A DNA stretch of 34,230 bases from Clostridia bacterium (lineage in GTDB: Bacteria > Bacillota > Clostridia > Oscillospirales > CAG-272). Below, piece after piece: positions 1 through 7,080 of this stretch (its first letter is position 1; each line of letters starts with the position of its first letter). A program made the position numbers and the translations under genes. Where the stretch lies: contig JAFTIH010000011.1 in the NCBI GenBank assembly GCA_017456985.1, positions 1-34,230 of the forward strand, written 5' to 3'. The notes below the pieces were generated by a model, which ran no database searches, was not told the DNA's origin, and worked only from the letters and a program-made list of their open reading frames with translations.

Positions 1-312
1 CCCACGCGCCGCGACGTCGCAATGACGGGCGAGATCACGCTGCACGGCCGCGTGCTTCCCATCGGCGGACTCAAGGAAAAAACGATGGCAGCGTACGCCT
101 CGGGCATCAAGACCGTTTTAATTCCCAAGGGTAACGAAAAGGATCTTGACGAGATTGATAAGGAAGCCAAGGAAAACCTTCGCTTTATTCTTTGCGAGAG
201 CGTTGAGGACGCCTTCCGCGAGGTTCTGCTTGATGCACCGAGCGAGAGCGCAAAGCAAGACGCGCCTCTGTTGCCCCGCCGCGGCGAATCCATCGCAAAG
301 CAGCTTTGTTAA
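1..312 (+). CDS. lon: Lon ATP-dependent protease, C-terminal end (partial)
   Basis: The reading frame is open from the first base and ends at 312, so only about the last 103 residues of Lon are present. They contain the end of the serine-lysine peptidase domain: the stretch [12 protein letters not shown] followed by [12 protein letters not shown], where the first Lys of GGLKEK is the catalytic Lys of the Ser-Lys dyad. The catalytic Ser lies upstream of the window. Lon is a cytosolic hexameric AAA+ protease that degrades misfolded and regulatory proteins. The tail after the conserved domain (about 25 residues, Ser/Ala/Lys/Arg rich) is not conserved in the family. ysxC follows after 13 bases, the lon-ysxC pairing known from Bacillota, so the two are probably co-transcribed. 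The ATG at 22 is internal and not a start. Confidence 0.95.
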   Translation, partial: PTRRDVAMTGEITLHGRVLPIGGLKEKTMAAYASGIKTVLIPKGNEKDLDEIDKEAKENLRFILCESVEDAFREVLLDAPSESAKQDAPLLPRRGESIAKQLC

Positions 313-325
313 AAAGGAAACGACT

Positions 326-925
326 ATGCAAAAACCGAATTTGAACAACCTGCGACTCCTGATCAGTGCCGCATCCCCCAAGCAGTTTCCGCGCGACGGC
401 AAGCCGCAGATCGCCTTTTCGGGACGCTCCAACGTGGGAAAAAGCTCACTGATCAACACCCTGCTTGGCAGAAAAGCCTTTGCAAGAGTATCCTCGGCAC
501 CCGGAAAAACGGTCACCGTCAATTTTTTTGACGTTGACGGCAAGCTGACGCTCGTCGATTTGCCCGGCTACGGCTATGCAAAGCGCTCCAAGGAGGAGCA
601 AGCCGTATTCAGCCGTGTCACGGACGGCTATTTTACAAGCAATCCCACCTTTGACAGCTTAAAGCTCGTCTTACAGCTCGTTGACGTCCGAACGGGTCCC
701 ACCGACGACGACCTTTCGATGATCCAATTTCTCGTGGACTCGGAAATTCCCTTTGTCGTCGTAGCAACCAAGGCGGACAAGCTCAGCCGTGCGGCGCTTG
801 AGCGCGCGCTTGCCGAGATGAAGGATACCTACTTCTCCGAGGTTGACGTCACCCTGATCCCCTTCTCATCTGAGACCCGCCTTGGCAGAGATACGCTTTG
901 GAACGAAATTTACCGCGTTTTATGA
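326..925 (+). CDS. ysxC: Ribosome biogenesis GTPase YsxC/EngB (YihA)
   Basis: This 199-residue protein is a TRAFAC-class GTPase needed for assembly of the 50S ribosomal subunit. The G motifs are all visible: G1 GRSNVGKSSL at about residues 33-42, G2 Thr in the PGKTVTVNFF segment, G3 DLPGYG at about 77-82, and G4 TKAD at about 147-150, with the G5 region SSETRLG near the end. Length matches the family (about 195-200). I chose ATG 326 over the longer in-frame ATG at 146 because the latter overlaps lon extensively and adds a non-family extension; 326 is preceded by AAAAGGAAA at a suitable distance. It sits 13 bases after lon and 22 bases before the M50 protease gene, consistent with one transcription unit. 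Confidence 0.96.
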   Translation: MQKPNLNNLRLLISAASPKQFPRDGKPQIAFSGRSNVGKSSLINTLLGRKAFARVSSAPGKTVTVNFFDVDGKLTLVDLPGYGYAKRSKEEQAVFSRVTDGYFTSNPTFDSLKLVLQLVDVRTGPTDDDLSMIQFLVDSEIPFVVVATKADKLSRAALERALAEMKDTYFSEVDVTLIPFSSETRLGRDTLWNEIYRVL

Positions 926-947
926 TCCCTTTTAAAAAGGAGAAGGA

Positions 948-1616
948 ATGAATCTTATCGCACAGTATCTGATCACCGTCCCCGCCGTATTGCTCGCCAT
1001 CATCCTCCACGAGCTGGCGCACGGCTATATGGCAGACCGCCTCGGCGACCCGACCCCGCGCAGTATGGGAAGGCTGACGCTCAACCCGTTAAAGCATTTA
1101 GATCCCATCGGAACGCTTTGTATGATCTTTTTTCATTTCGGTTGGGCAAGACCCGTTCCTATAAACTCCCGTTTTTTTAAGAACAAAAAGCGGGATATCG
1201 CCCTCACCGCGCTTGCGGGTCCCGTCACGAATCTCCTTCTTTCTCTCCTTAGCGTGCCCGCTTATCTGTTTTTGGAGCGTAGCTACGTGAGTGCTGTCAT
1301 AGCAGGCGAAAAGGAAGCGTTTTTCACGGGCGTCCTTTTGTCGCTTTTCTACTTTTTCTACTACTTTCACCTTGTCAACCTCGGACTGTGCTTATTCAAT
1401 CTGATTCCCATTCCGCCGCTTGACGGGTCGCGCATTCTCTTTGCGTTTTTGCCCCCAAAATACTACTTTTCTCTGATGCGCTACGAGCGCTATTTTCCCC
1501 TTGCGCTGATGCTTGTTCTGCTTTCTAACGCAAAGCTCGGCTTTTTGAGCTTCTTTTCCTCAGCGCTATCGGGCGCGATGGAATCCCTTTGGATGCTCTT
1601 ACCAATTTTCCACTGA
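948..1616 (+). CDS. Site-2 protease family (M50) membrane metalloprotease
   Basis: This 222-residue integral membrane protein has the zinc-binding HELAH motif (HExxH, residues 21-25) in the first hydrophobic segment and the third-ligand motif NLIPIPPLDG near residue 150-160, which together define the YwhC/SpoIVFB-like M50 intramembrane proteases. A GPVTN segment typical of the group lies between them, and about five to six hydrophobic segments can be counted. There is no PDZ or CBS domain. The gene directly precedes scpA, a conserved arrangement in Clostridia; its substrate is unknown. It starts at an ATG with AAGGAGAAGG just upstream and its TGA stop (1614-1616) lies 7 bases before the scpA start. 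SpoIVFB itself is in this family, but nothing here shows that this copy processes pro-sigma-K. Confidence 0.88.
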   Translation: MNLIAQYLITVPAVLLAIILHELAHGYMADRLGDPTPRSMGRLTLNPLKHLDPIGTLCMIFFHFGWARPVPINSRFFKNKKRDIALTALAGPVTNLLLSLLSVPAYLFLERSYVSAVIAGEKEAFFTGVLLSLFYFFYYFHLVNLGLCLFNLIPIPPLDGSRILFAFLPPKYYFSLMRYERYFPLALMLVLLSNAKLGFLSFFSSALSGAMESLWMLLPIFH

Positions 1617-1623
1617 GGTGCTT

Positions 1624-2409
1624 ATGTCTGAACAAACCGCTTTGACCTACCGACTCGACGAATTTGAGGGACCGCTTGACCTGCTCCTCACCTTGATCGA
1701 AAAAAACAAGATCGATATCGCCGATATCCCCATCGCCAGCATTTTCGAGCAATATATGCAATACATTGCCGAGGCGGAGCGTCTTGATCTTGAAATTGCT
1801 TGTGAATTTATCGTGATGGCAAGCACGCTGATGCTCATCAAGAGCAAAATGCTTCTGCCGCGCGATCCCGAAAAGGACGAGGACCCTCGCCGCGAGCTGG
1901 TAGACGCCCTGTTGATCTACCAGAAAGCCAAGGAGGATGCGGAAACGCTTCGTCCCCGTTACAGTGAATTTTCGGGACGGCTTGCCAAGGATAACGAGGA
2001 TATCCCCGCCGAAAAGGGCTTCCCGCTGGGGCTTGATCCGTCGCTTCTTTCCAAGGCGCTCGGCGTTATGGTCAACCGCTTGAAGCAGACCACTGAGGTC
2101 CCGCAAACGATGATCAATCCCTTGATCAAGCACCGCGTGGTATCGGTCGAGGATCAGATCGAAATGATCGTGAGCAAGCTGACTGCTAACGAAAGCGCTT
2201 CCTTCTTCTATCTGCTTAAGGATGCCAAGGACCGCCCTGAGCTTCTTGCCGCGTTTATGGGCATTTTGGAGCTCATCAAGCTACGCCGCATCTTATTCTG
2301 CGAGGAAGACGAGGAGGCACCCTTCACGATCCTGACCAAATTCAAGCTAAACGAAAACTACTCGCCCGACGAGGAGGAATCCCTACCTGACGGCGAATCC
2401 ATCGAATAA
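1624..2409 (+). CDS. scpA: Segregation and condensation protein A (kleisin)
   Basis: ScpA is the kleisin subunit that bridges the SMC dimer and ScpB in the bacterial condensin that compacts and segregates the chromosome. The N-terminal signature FEGPLDLLLTLIEKNKIDI (about residues 10-28) is the SMC neck-binding helix region, followed by the conserved stretch EFIVMASTLMLIKSKMLLP. The C-terminal winged-helix segment ends in ILTKFKLN and an acidic tail. The length of 261 residues fits the family. Two starts are possible, GTG 1618 and ATG 1624; I prefer ATG because GAGGTG at 1615-1620 then acts as the ribosome-binding site rather than overlapping the start codon. The gene nearly abuts the upstream protease gene and is followed by scpB after 41 bases. 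Confidence 0.96.
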   Translation: MSEQTALTYRLDEFEGPLDLLLTLIEKNKIDIADIPIASIFEQYMQYIAEAERLDLEIACEFIVMASTLMLIKSKMLLPRDPEKDEDPRRELVDALLIYQKAKEDAETLRPRYSEFSGRLAKDNEDIPAEKGFPLGLDPSLLSKALGVMVNRLKQTTEVPQTMINPLIKHRVVSVEDQIEMIVSKLTANESASFFYLLKDAKDRPELLAAFMGILELIKLRRILFCEEDEEAPFTILTKFKLNENYSPDEEESLPDGESIE

Positions 2410-2421
2410 AATAAGGACGGT

Positions 2422-2439
2422 GTCCCGAACGATCGGGAC
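2422..2439 (+). promoter_or_regulatory. Small hairpin between scpA and scpB
   Basis: GTCCCGA (2422-2428) and TCGGGAC (2433-2439) form a perfect 7-bp stem with the 4-base loop ACGA. It has no U-tract, so it is not a standard terminator. Its 3' arm holds the only GGGAC/GGACGG-like purine run ahead of the scpB ATG at 2451, so it could limit scpB translation relative to scpA. That role is inference. Confidence 0.45.
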
Positions 2440-2450
2440 GGAATATCACT

Positions 2451-3146
2451 ATGAACATTACCGAACAGACCCCCGAACAGAACAAAGCGCTCCCCACCAC
2501 CCTTTCCTCTATCGAAGGGGCGGCGGAGCATTTCGAGGAAGTCCTTGAGGCAGTCCTTTTTGCCGCAGGGCATCCCGTTGGCTACGACAAGCTTGGAGAG
2601 CTCTTCTCCATGTCCCCCTCTATCGTCAGAGAGCGTGTGATCGCTTACGCAGAGGTCTATAACAGCAGCGCACCGCGCGGTATCCTTCTGCTTCCCTACG
2701 ACAGCTCCTGTCAGCTCTGCACCAAGGAGACCTATCTCCCCCATATCCGCGTAGCACTCGGGATCCGCCGAAGCGGAACGCTCTCCAATTCCTCGATCGA
2801 GGTGCTCGCGGTCATCGCCTACCATCAGCCCGTCACCCGTGCTTATATCGACACGGTGCGCGGCGTGGACAGCTCCTACGCCGTCTCTTCCCTGCTTGAG
2901 CGCGGTCTGATCGAATCCGTTGGCAGGCTTGACGCCCCCGGGCGTCCGATGCTGTACGGCACGACCTCGGATTTTCTGCGTTGCTTCGGGCTTTCGTCTT
3001 TAAGCGAGCTTCCCGGGGTTTCCTCCGAGGAGGCGGCGGACATTCTTGCAAGAATGCGCCGCAACGCAATGGAGCCCGATATTTCTGAAAACCAGATCTC
3101 GATGGACGTCGGAGAGGCGCCCGCCGAAGAGGATCCCACAACCTGA
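2451..3146 (+). CDS. scpB: Segregation and condensation protein B
   Basis: ScpB forms a dimer of tandem winged-helix domains that binds ScpA in the SMC-ScpAB condensin. The first winged helix covers about residues 22-100 (VLEAVLFAAGHPVGYDKL) and the second about 105-185, with the family hallmark SSIEVLAVIAYHQPVTRAYID followed by GLIESVGRLDAPGRPMLYGTT. The protein is 231 residues, slightly longer than the usual 180-200 because of a 20-residue N-terminal lead and an acidic C-terminal tail (DVGEAPAEEDPTT). It follows scpA in the standard order. The sequence before the ATG lacks a good AGGAGG and is partly held in a hairpin, so translation may be low. Confidence 0.95.
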   Translation: MNITEQTPEQNKALPTTLSSIEGAAEHFEEVLEAVLFAAGHPVGYDKLGELFSMSPSIVRERVIAYAEVYNSSAPRGILLLPYDSSCQLCTKETYLPHIRVALGIRRSGTLSNSSIEVLAVIAYHQPVTRAYIDTVRGVDSSYAVSSLLERGLIESVGRLDAPGRPMLYGTTSDFLRCFGLSSLSELPGVSSEEAADILARMRRNAMEPDISENQISMDVGEAPAEEDPTT

Positions 3147-3182
3147 TTCTAAAAGACGCAAAAAAAGAAAGGAGGCAGAGGT

Positions 3183-3833
3183 ATGCTTGCGCTTATCATC
3201 GTTTTGTGCGTCTTGCTCGTGATCTTAACACTCTTGCTTCTGCCCATCCGTCTTTCCGTTTCATATCAGGATGATGTAAAAGCAAGCCTTTCCTTTCTCT
3301 TCCTGCGTTTTCCTCTGTATCCGAAGAAAGAGAAAAGGATCCGCCCCCGCGACTACTCCAAGAAGAAACTAAAAAAGCGAAAACGGAAGCGACAAGCGGC
3401 GGCAAGCGGTGCCGCGCCGAAAAAGAAAAAAACGGCGACACAGTCCTTGCGCACCGTACGGCTTCTTCTCCATATTTTCAAAGACGTATATCAACATTTT
3501 TTCCCTGCCTTTCGCATCCGTGTCTGTCGCCTAAACGCCGTCGTAGCAACAACCGATGCCGCAAGCACGGCGATCCTTTACGGCGTTGTTTGCCAGAGTG
3601 TGTCTTATTTGTTAGAAGCGCTACACCGAATGACGGGCAAGTCCGTCAAAGGGGATGAGGTCACCGTCGTTGCCGATTTTCTTGGCGAGAAAACGAGTTT
3701 ATCCTTAGATATCCTCCTTTCGACCAACCTTTTGCGCGTCCTTTGTCTTGCTCTGCGCGCGGCAACTTCCTTCTTAAAATTTCACAAAACAGAAAAAGCA
3801 AAAACCATAACGGAGGTACCCCGATATGAATGA
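3183..3833 (+). CDS. DUF2953 domain membrane protein
   Basis: The 216-residue product starts with one clear transmembrane helix (residues 1-24, rich in Leu/Val/Ile), then a short beta-like stretch (LSVSYQDDVKASLSFLFLRFPLYP), then a very basic linker (about 48-85, many Lys and Arg) and a moderately hydrophobic C-terminal half. This matches the DUF2953 family of Clostridia and Bacillus, which is regularly found directly before ytfJ. No catalytic motif is visible and the molecular role is unknown; a link with sporulation or the envelope is inferred only from gene neighbourhood. It starts at ATG with AAAGGAGG upstream and its end overlaps the ytfJ start by 8 bases, indicating translational coupling. 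Confidence 0.82.
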   Translation: MLALIIVLCVLLVILTLLLLPIRLSVSYQDDVKASLSFLFLRFPLYPKKEKRIRPRDYSKKKLKKRKRKRQAAASGAAPKKKKTATQSLRTVRLLLHIFKDVYQHFFPAFRIRVCRLNAVVATTDAASTAILYGVVCQSVSYLLEALHRMTGKSVKGDEVTVVADFLGEKTSLSLDILLSTNLLRVLCLALRAATSFLKFHKTEKAKTITEVPRYE

Positions 3834-4257
3834 AAACAAAGTAAACGATCTGATTGAAAGCTCCCTTGAAAAGATCCGCGAACTAGCGGGAACCGAAACG
3901 GTCGTCGGCGATCCTATTTATACGCCCAACGGCACGCTCATTCTGCCAGTTTCCAAGATCTCGATCGGCTTTGCTACGGGCGGCATTGACTACGGAAAGA
4001 AAAAGCCGCTGACGGATGACGAAAGCAAAAAGCCCCGCAATTTCGGCGGTGGCGGCGGTACGGGCGTTAGTGTGACGCCTATCGCGTTTCTTATTCTTTC
4101 CCCCGAAGGCAAGATCGATTTGATCACGGTGACCGATGCGAAAAACATTGATGCCATCGACAAGATCAGCGCTTTGATCGACCATTCCCCCGACATTCTC
4201 CGCCGACTGGTTGAGGTCTTCAAAAAGAAGAAAGACGAAAAAGAAAATAAAGAATAA
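3826..4257 (+). CDS. ytfJ: YtfJ/GerW family sporulation protein
   Basis: The 143-residue protein belongs to the GerW/YtfJ family, known in Bacillus as a forespore-expressed protein needed for normal spore germination. The visible family marks are the N-terminal helix (VNDLIESSLEKIRELAGTET), the strand GDPIYTPNGTLILPVSKISIGFATGG, the glycine-rich loop FGGGGGTGVSVTPIAFLI and the following KIDLITV strand. The C-terminus is a short Lys/Glu-rich tail. The start ATG lies inside the end of the DUF2953 gene with CGGAGG 10 bases upstream. Together with spoIIID in this window it is the best sign that the organism can sporulate. Confidence 0.9.
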   Translation: MNENKVNDLIESSLEKIRELAGTETVVGDPIYTPNGTLILPVSKISIGFATGGIDYGKKKPLTDDESKKPRNFGGGGGTGVSVTPIAFLILSPEGKIDLITVTDAKNIDAIDKISALIDHSPDILRRLVEVFKKKKDEKENKE

Positions 4258-4341
4258 TTTTCTTCCTTTTGCACCGTCCTTTTCCTTGTATTTTCCTTTT
4301 TCCCATGCGGAAAAATAAGAAAAAACGAAAGGAAAACGACC

Positions 4342-5154
4342 GTGCCGCGCAAAGCAAGTTTTATCGTTAGCGTACTGCTCGTCCCGCTTCTTTTATCCCT
4401 CTTTCCCACAAAAGCCCTGTCTTTCCCATTTGTTTCAGCGAAGCACGCCGTTTTAATGGATGGCGATAGTGGCGAGGTTCTTTGGGAAAAGAATGCCGAC
4501 GTGCAAGCTCCTATGGCGTCCACCACCAAAATCATCACGGCACTGACCGTGATGAGCGCACTCTCCGAGGACACCGTCGTGTGCGTCCCCAAGGAGGCTT
4601 GCGGCACGGAAGGCACCTCCGCCTATTTAAAGGAGGGGGAGCTTCTTTCGGTCAAGGACCTGCTATACGCGCTCCTTTTACAAAGTGCAAACGATGCCGC
4701 CGTCGCACTTGCTATGGCATGTGACGGAAGCGTTGACGCATTTTGTGCGCGGATGAACCGCTTGATACGGGAGCTTGGCTTCACGCAAACGCACGTGTGC
4801 AACCCGCACGGCTTACCCGATGAGGATCACTGTACGACGGCAAGAGAGCTTGCCGCTATCACAGCATACGCGATGCATCTTCCCGCCTTCGCCGAGATCG
4901 TCTGCACAAAGTCTTACACCTGCCGTACTTCCCTTTTGCGCCGCACCTTCGTCAACCATAACAAGCTCTTGTCGATGGATGAGGATGCCGTGGGGGTGAA
5001 AACGGGATTTACCAAAAAAAGCGGGCGCTGTCTTGTGGGTGCGGCAAAGCGGGATGGGGCGCTTCTCATCACCGTGACGCTGAACGCCCCCGACGACTGG
5101 CGCGACCACCGCGCACTTTGGGCATACGGCTTTTCTCTGCTCGGCATCACCTGA
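4342..5154 (+). CDS. Secreted D-alanyl-D-alanine carboxypeptidase (S11, DacB/DacF-like)
   Basis: This 270-residue penicillin-binding protein trims the terminal D-Ala from peptidoglycan pentapeptides outside the membrane. All three active-site motifs are present: S60-T-T-K63 (nucleophile and base), S115-A-N117, and K220-T-G222. A signal peptide occupies about residues 1-30. The protein stops shortly after the catalytic domain and lacks the C-terminal PBP5-type domain and amphipathic anchor, so it is shorter than the usual 380-400 residues and is probably released or held by its uncleaved signal. Start is GTG with AAAGGA 8-9 bases upstream. Its place after ytfJ is the arrangement seen for sporulation-linked DacB/DacF copies, but I cannot assign it to vegetative or spore cortex from sequence alone. 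Confidence 0.92.
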   Translation: MPRKASFIVSVLLVPLLLSLFPTKALSFPFVSAKHAVLMDGDSGEVLWEKNADVQAPMASTTKIITALTVMSALSEDTVVCVPKEACGTEGTSAYLKEGELLSVKDLLYALLLQSANDAAVALAMACDGSVDAFCARMNRLIRELGFTQTHVCNPHGLPDEDHCTTARELAAITAYAMHLPAFAEIVCTKSYTCRTSLLRRTFVNHNKLLSMDEDAVGVKTGFTKKSGRCLVGAAKRDGALLITVTLNAPDDWRDHRALWAYGFSLLGIT

Positions 5155-5193
5155 AATTCAAACAAAAGACATTTCCTAATTAAGGATATCGCT

Positions 5194-5925
5194 ATGGAAA
5201 AAATCAGACTGCAAAAATACTTCACGGATTGCGGCGTACTTTCACGCCGTGCCGCCGAAAAAGAAATCGAGGAAGGCAGGGTCAAGGTCAACGGGCACCC
5301 TGCCACGCTTGGTATGAAGATCGATCCCGCCAAGGATCTCATTCTTTGGAACGGAAAGCCGCTGCAAGCGGCACCCACCAAGCATAGCTATATCGCACTC
5401 AACAAGCCGCGCGGATATATTACCAGCCTGACCGATCCGCAAAACCGCAAGTGTGTGACTGAGCTGATCGCCGATCACCACGGGCGTGTTTATCCAATCG
5501 GACGACTTGACTACATATCCGAGGGGCTTTTGCTGTTGACGGACGACGGCACCCTTGCCAACCGTATGATGCACCCCAAGCATCACCTTCCCAAGGTCTA
5601 TCGCGTGAAGGTCGCGGGACGCGTCAGCGACGAGCAATACGAAGCGCTGACGGGTGAGATGGAGATCGACGGCTATCAGCTTCAGCCCGTCGCCGTTGAC
5701 GTGATGCAGGAGGATGAAACGGGCACCGTGCTCCGTATGACGCTGACCGAGGGAAGAAACCGCCAGATCCGCAAAATGTGCGCCAAGGTGGGACTCACCG
5801 TAAAGCGTCTTTGTCGCCTTTCCGTGGGGGATATCAAATTAGATGGACTTCCCGTGGGAAAATGGCGCTACTTAACCGAAAAGGAAGTGGCGTCGCTTTA
5901 TAAGGCAACGGGGCTTTCGCGCTAA
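5194..5925 (+). CDS. rluB: Pseudouridine synthase, RsuA/RluB/E/F family
   Basis: The 243-residue enzyme isomerises a uridine to pseudouridine in ribosomal RNA. An S4 RNA-binding domain covers about residues 3-60 (RLQKYFTDCGVLSRRAAEKEI), followed by the catalytic domain whose motif GRLDYISEGLLLLTDDG carries the nucleophile Asp106. The motif EGRNRQIRKM near residue 185 is also characteristic. In Bacillota this gene commonly follows scpB/dac and is named rluB, with the predicted target in the peptidyl-transferase region of 23S rRNA; the exact uridine is not deducible. It has AAGGA 8 bases before the ATG. It converges on spoIIID with only 6 bases between the stop codons. Confidence 0.9.
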   Translation: MEKIRLQKYFTDCGVLSRRAAEKEIEEGRVKVNGHPATLGMKIDPAKDLILWNGKPLQAAPTKHSYIALNKPRGYITSLTDPQNRKCVTELIADHHGRVYPIGRLDYISEGLLLLTDDGTLANRMMHPKHHLPKVYRVKVAGRVSDEQYEALTGEMEIDGYQLQPVAVDVMQEDETGTVLRMTLTEGRNRQIRKMCAKVGLTVKRLCRLSVGDIKLDGLPVGKWRYLTEKEVASLYKATGLSR

Positions 5926-5931
5926 ATAGCG

Positions 5932-6195
5932 TTAGTTCTCTTTTGCCCGCCGCGCCAGATATTTCTTGCGCGTCGCCTCACCGCCGCGCAGATGACGCTC
6001 TGATTTGTTTTCGTCGAGCACCTCCTTCACGCAGGCGTAAAGCGCGGGATTTACGTACATCAATCGCTCGGTTACGTCCTTATGTACCGTGCTTTTACTC
6101 ACGTAATACTTCGCCGCCGTCGCACGCACGGTGGCGCGGTGCTTTACGATATATCTTCCTAAGATCTCGCAACGCTCTTTGCTTTGTACTTGCAT
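5932..6195 (-). CDS. spoIIID: Sporulation transcription factor SpoIIID
   Basis: SpoIIID is the small mother-cell DNA-binding protein that, with sigma-E, activates and represses late sporulation genes including sigK. The 87-residue product has the helix-turn-helix at about residues 22-43 (TVRATAAKYYVSKSTVHKD) and the characteristic basic C-terminal segment RGGEATRKKY at 70-79 that contacts the minor groove. I placed the start at ATG 6195, giving the family's length of about 85-95 residues; the longer frame to 6285 adds a non-homologous basic stretch and overlaps the divergent gene. AAAGGA lies about 9 bases upstream. A hairpin precedes the ribosome-binding site. A sigma-E-like -10 (CATATATT, one mismatch) occurs at 6255-6262, but I see no matching -35. 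Confidence 0.93.
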   Translation of the reverse strand: MQVQSKERCEILGRYIVKHRATVRATAAKYYVSKSTVHKDVTERLMYVNPALYACVKEVLDENKSERHLRGGEATRKKYLARRAKEN

Positions 6196-6209
6196 CTCTC
6201 CGTCCTTTC

Positions 6210-6228
6210 GCGGGGAGGTCTTCCCCGC
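6210..6228. promoter_or_regulatory. Hairpin in the spoIIID leader / divergent intergenic region
   Basis: GCGGGGA (6210-6216) and TCCCCGC (6222-6228) form a 7-bp GC-rich stem around the loop GGTCT. On the minus strand it sits immediately ahead of the spoIIID ribosome-binding site; on the plus strand it is followed by ACGTTTTT, so it could end read-through from rluB, which has no other terminator. The sequence alone does not decide between these roles. Confidence 0.45.
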
Positions 6229-6279
6229 ACGTTTTTCTGCCTTGCAGCTACTCCAATATATGAAAGGGCGTCTTTTTCG

Positions 6280-7056
6280 ATGCAAAAAGAAGAAAATAAA
6301 TTTGTCCCCTCAGGCGTTTTTGAAGGGATCGTGTCTATTCGTGCCGTGCTCGCCTCACAAAAGGAGGGGGTGTCCGACCGAAGGATTGAGCGCATTCTTT
6401 ATACCGAGCACCACGCAAAAAAAGCCCCGAAGGAAATCGCGTTTCTGCGCCACGAAGCGGAGCGGCAAGGCTTCGCCTTGGAGCTTGTTACACAAGAAAC
6501 GCTTGACGGGCTGACGCTCGGGAACTCTCACGGCGGCATCGTTGCCATTTGCTCCGATCGCACGGTTCCCGCACTTACCGAGGAAGCCCCCCTTCCCGAG
6601 CACGGATTTTACGTGATGATCGAGGGGGTTGAGGATCCTTATAATTTCGGATACGCGCTACGCTCCCTATATGCACTCGGTGTGGATGGCATCATTCTGC
6701 CCGAGCGCAACTGGATGAGTGCGGCGGGAACGCTCTGCCGCGCGTCGGCAGGCGCCTCGGAAATGTTCTCCTTTTTCCGCTCAGGCGCGGAGGAGGCAGC
6801 GACGATCTTCAAATCCCGCGGCTACCGCATCGTATGCGCGGACGCCGACACCCCCGACGCATTAGAAGAAACCTCGCTTCCCTATCCCATCTTCTTGATC
6901 GTGGGTGGTGAAAAACGAGGCATTTCCCGTGCGGTGATGTCACTTGCCGATACCGTGGTACGCATCACGTATGGAAGAGATTTTAACGGCGCACTGTCCG
7001 CCGCCTCGGCAAGCACCATTCTGGCGTATGAGATCGCCAAGCAAAACAGAAAATAA
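6280..7056 (+). CDS. TrmH/SpoU-family (SPOUT) RNA 2'-O-methyltransferase, divergent
   Basis: The 258-residue protein has the layout of SpoU-type RNA ribose methyltransferases: an N-terminal substrate-binding part (about 1-100) and a C-terminal knotted SAM-binding domain. Motif 1 is EDPYNFGYALRSLYALG with the catalytic Arg kept; motif 2 is IVGGEKRGISRAVMSLAD; motif 3 is NGALSAASASTILAYEI. Compared with canonical TrmH (NxGAxxRT, GxEGxGLS, SLNVSxAxxIxLYE), the Asn and SLNVS elements in motifs 2 and 3 are replaced, marking a separate subgroup. Start ATG 6280 follows AAAGGG by about 12 bases, a long spacing; the longer in-frame start at 6184 overlaps spoIIID and is unlikely. The RNA target cannot be stated. 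The AEC transporter follows after 24 bases. Confidence 0.82.
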   Translation: MQKEENKFVPSGVFEGIVSIRAVLASQKEGVSDRRIERILYTEHHAKKAPKEIAFLRHEAERQGFALELVTQETLDGLTLGNSHGGIVAICSDRTVPALTEEAPLPEHGFYVMIEGVEDPYNFGYALRSLYALGVDGIILPERNWMSAAGTLCRASAGASEMFSFFRSGAEEAATIFKSRGYRIVCADADTPDALEETSLPYPIFLIVGGEKRGISRAVMSLADTVVRITYGRDFNGALSAASASTILAYEIAKQNRK

Positions 7057-7080
7057 TTTTCCCAAGCGAAAGGCAATACC

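Noticed and set aside
4297-4315. TTTTTCC/GGAAAAA hairpin before the carboxypeptidase gene as a terminator
   Set aside because: The stem is A/T-rich with the A-tract on the 3' side for the plus strand; it would not terminate ytfJ transcription.
5915-5935. CGCT/AGCG stem between rluB and spoIIID as a terminator
   Set aside because: Only 4 bp with a 4-base loop and no T-tract.
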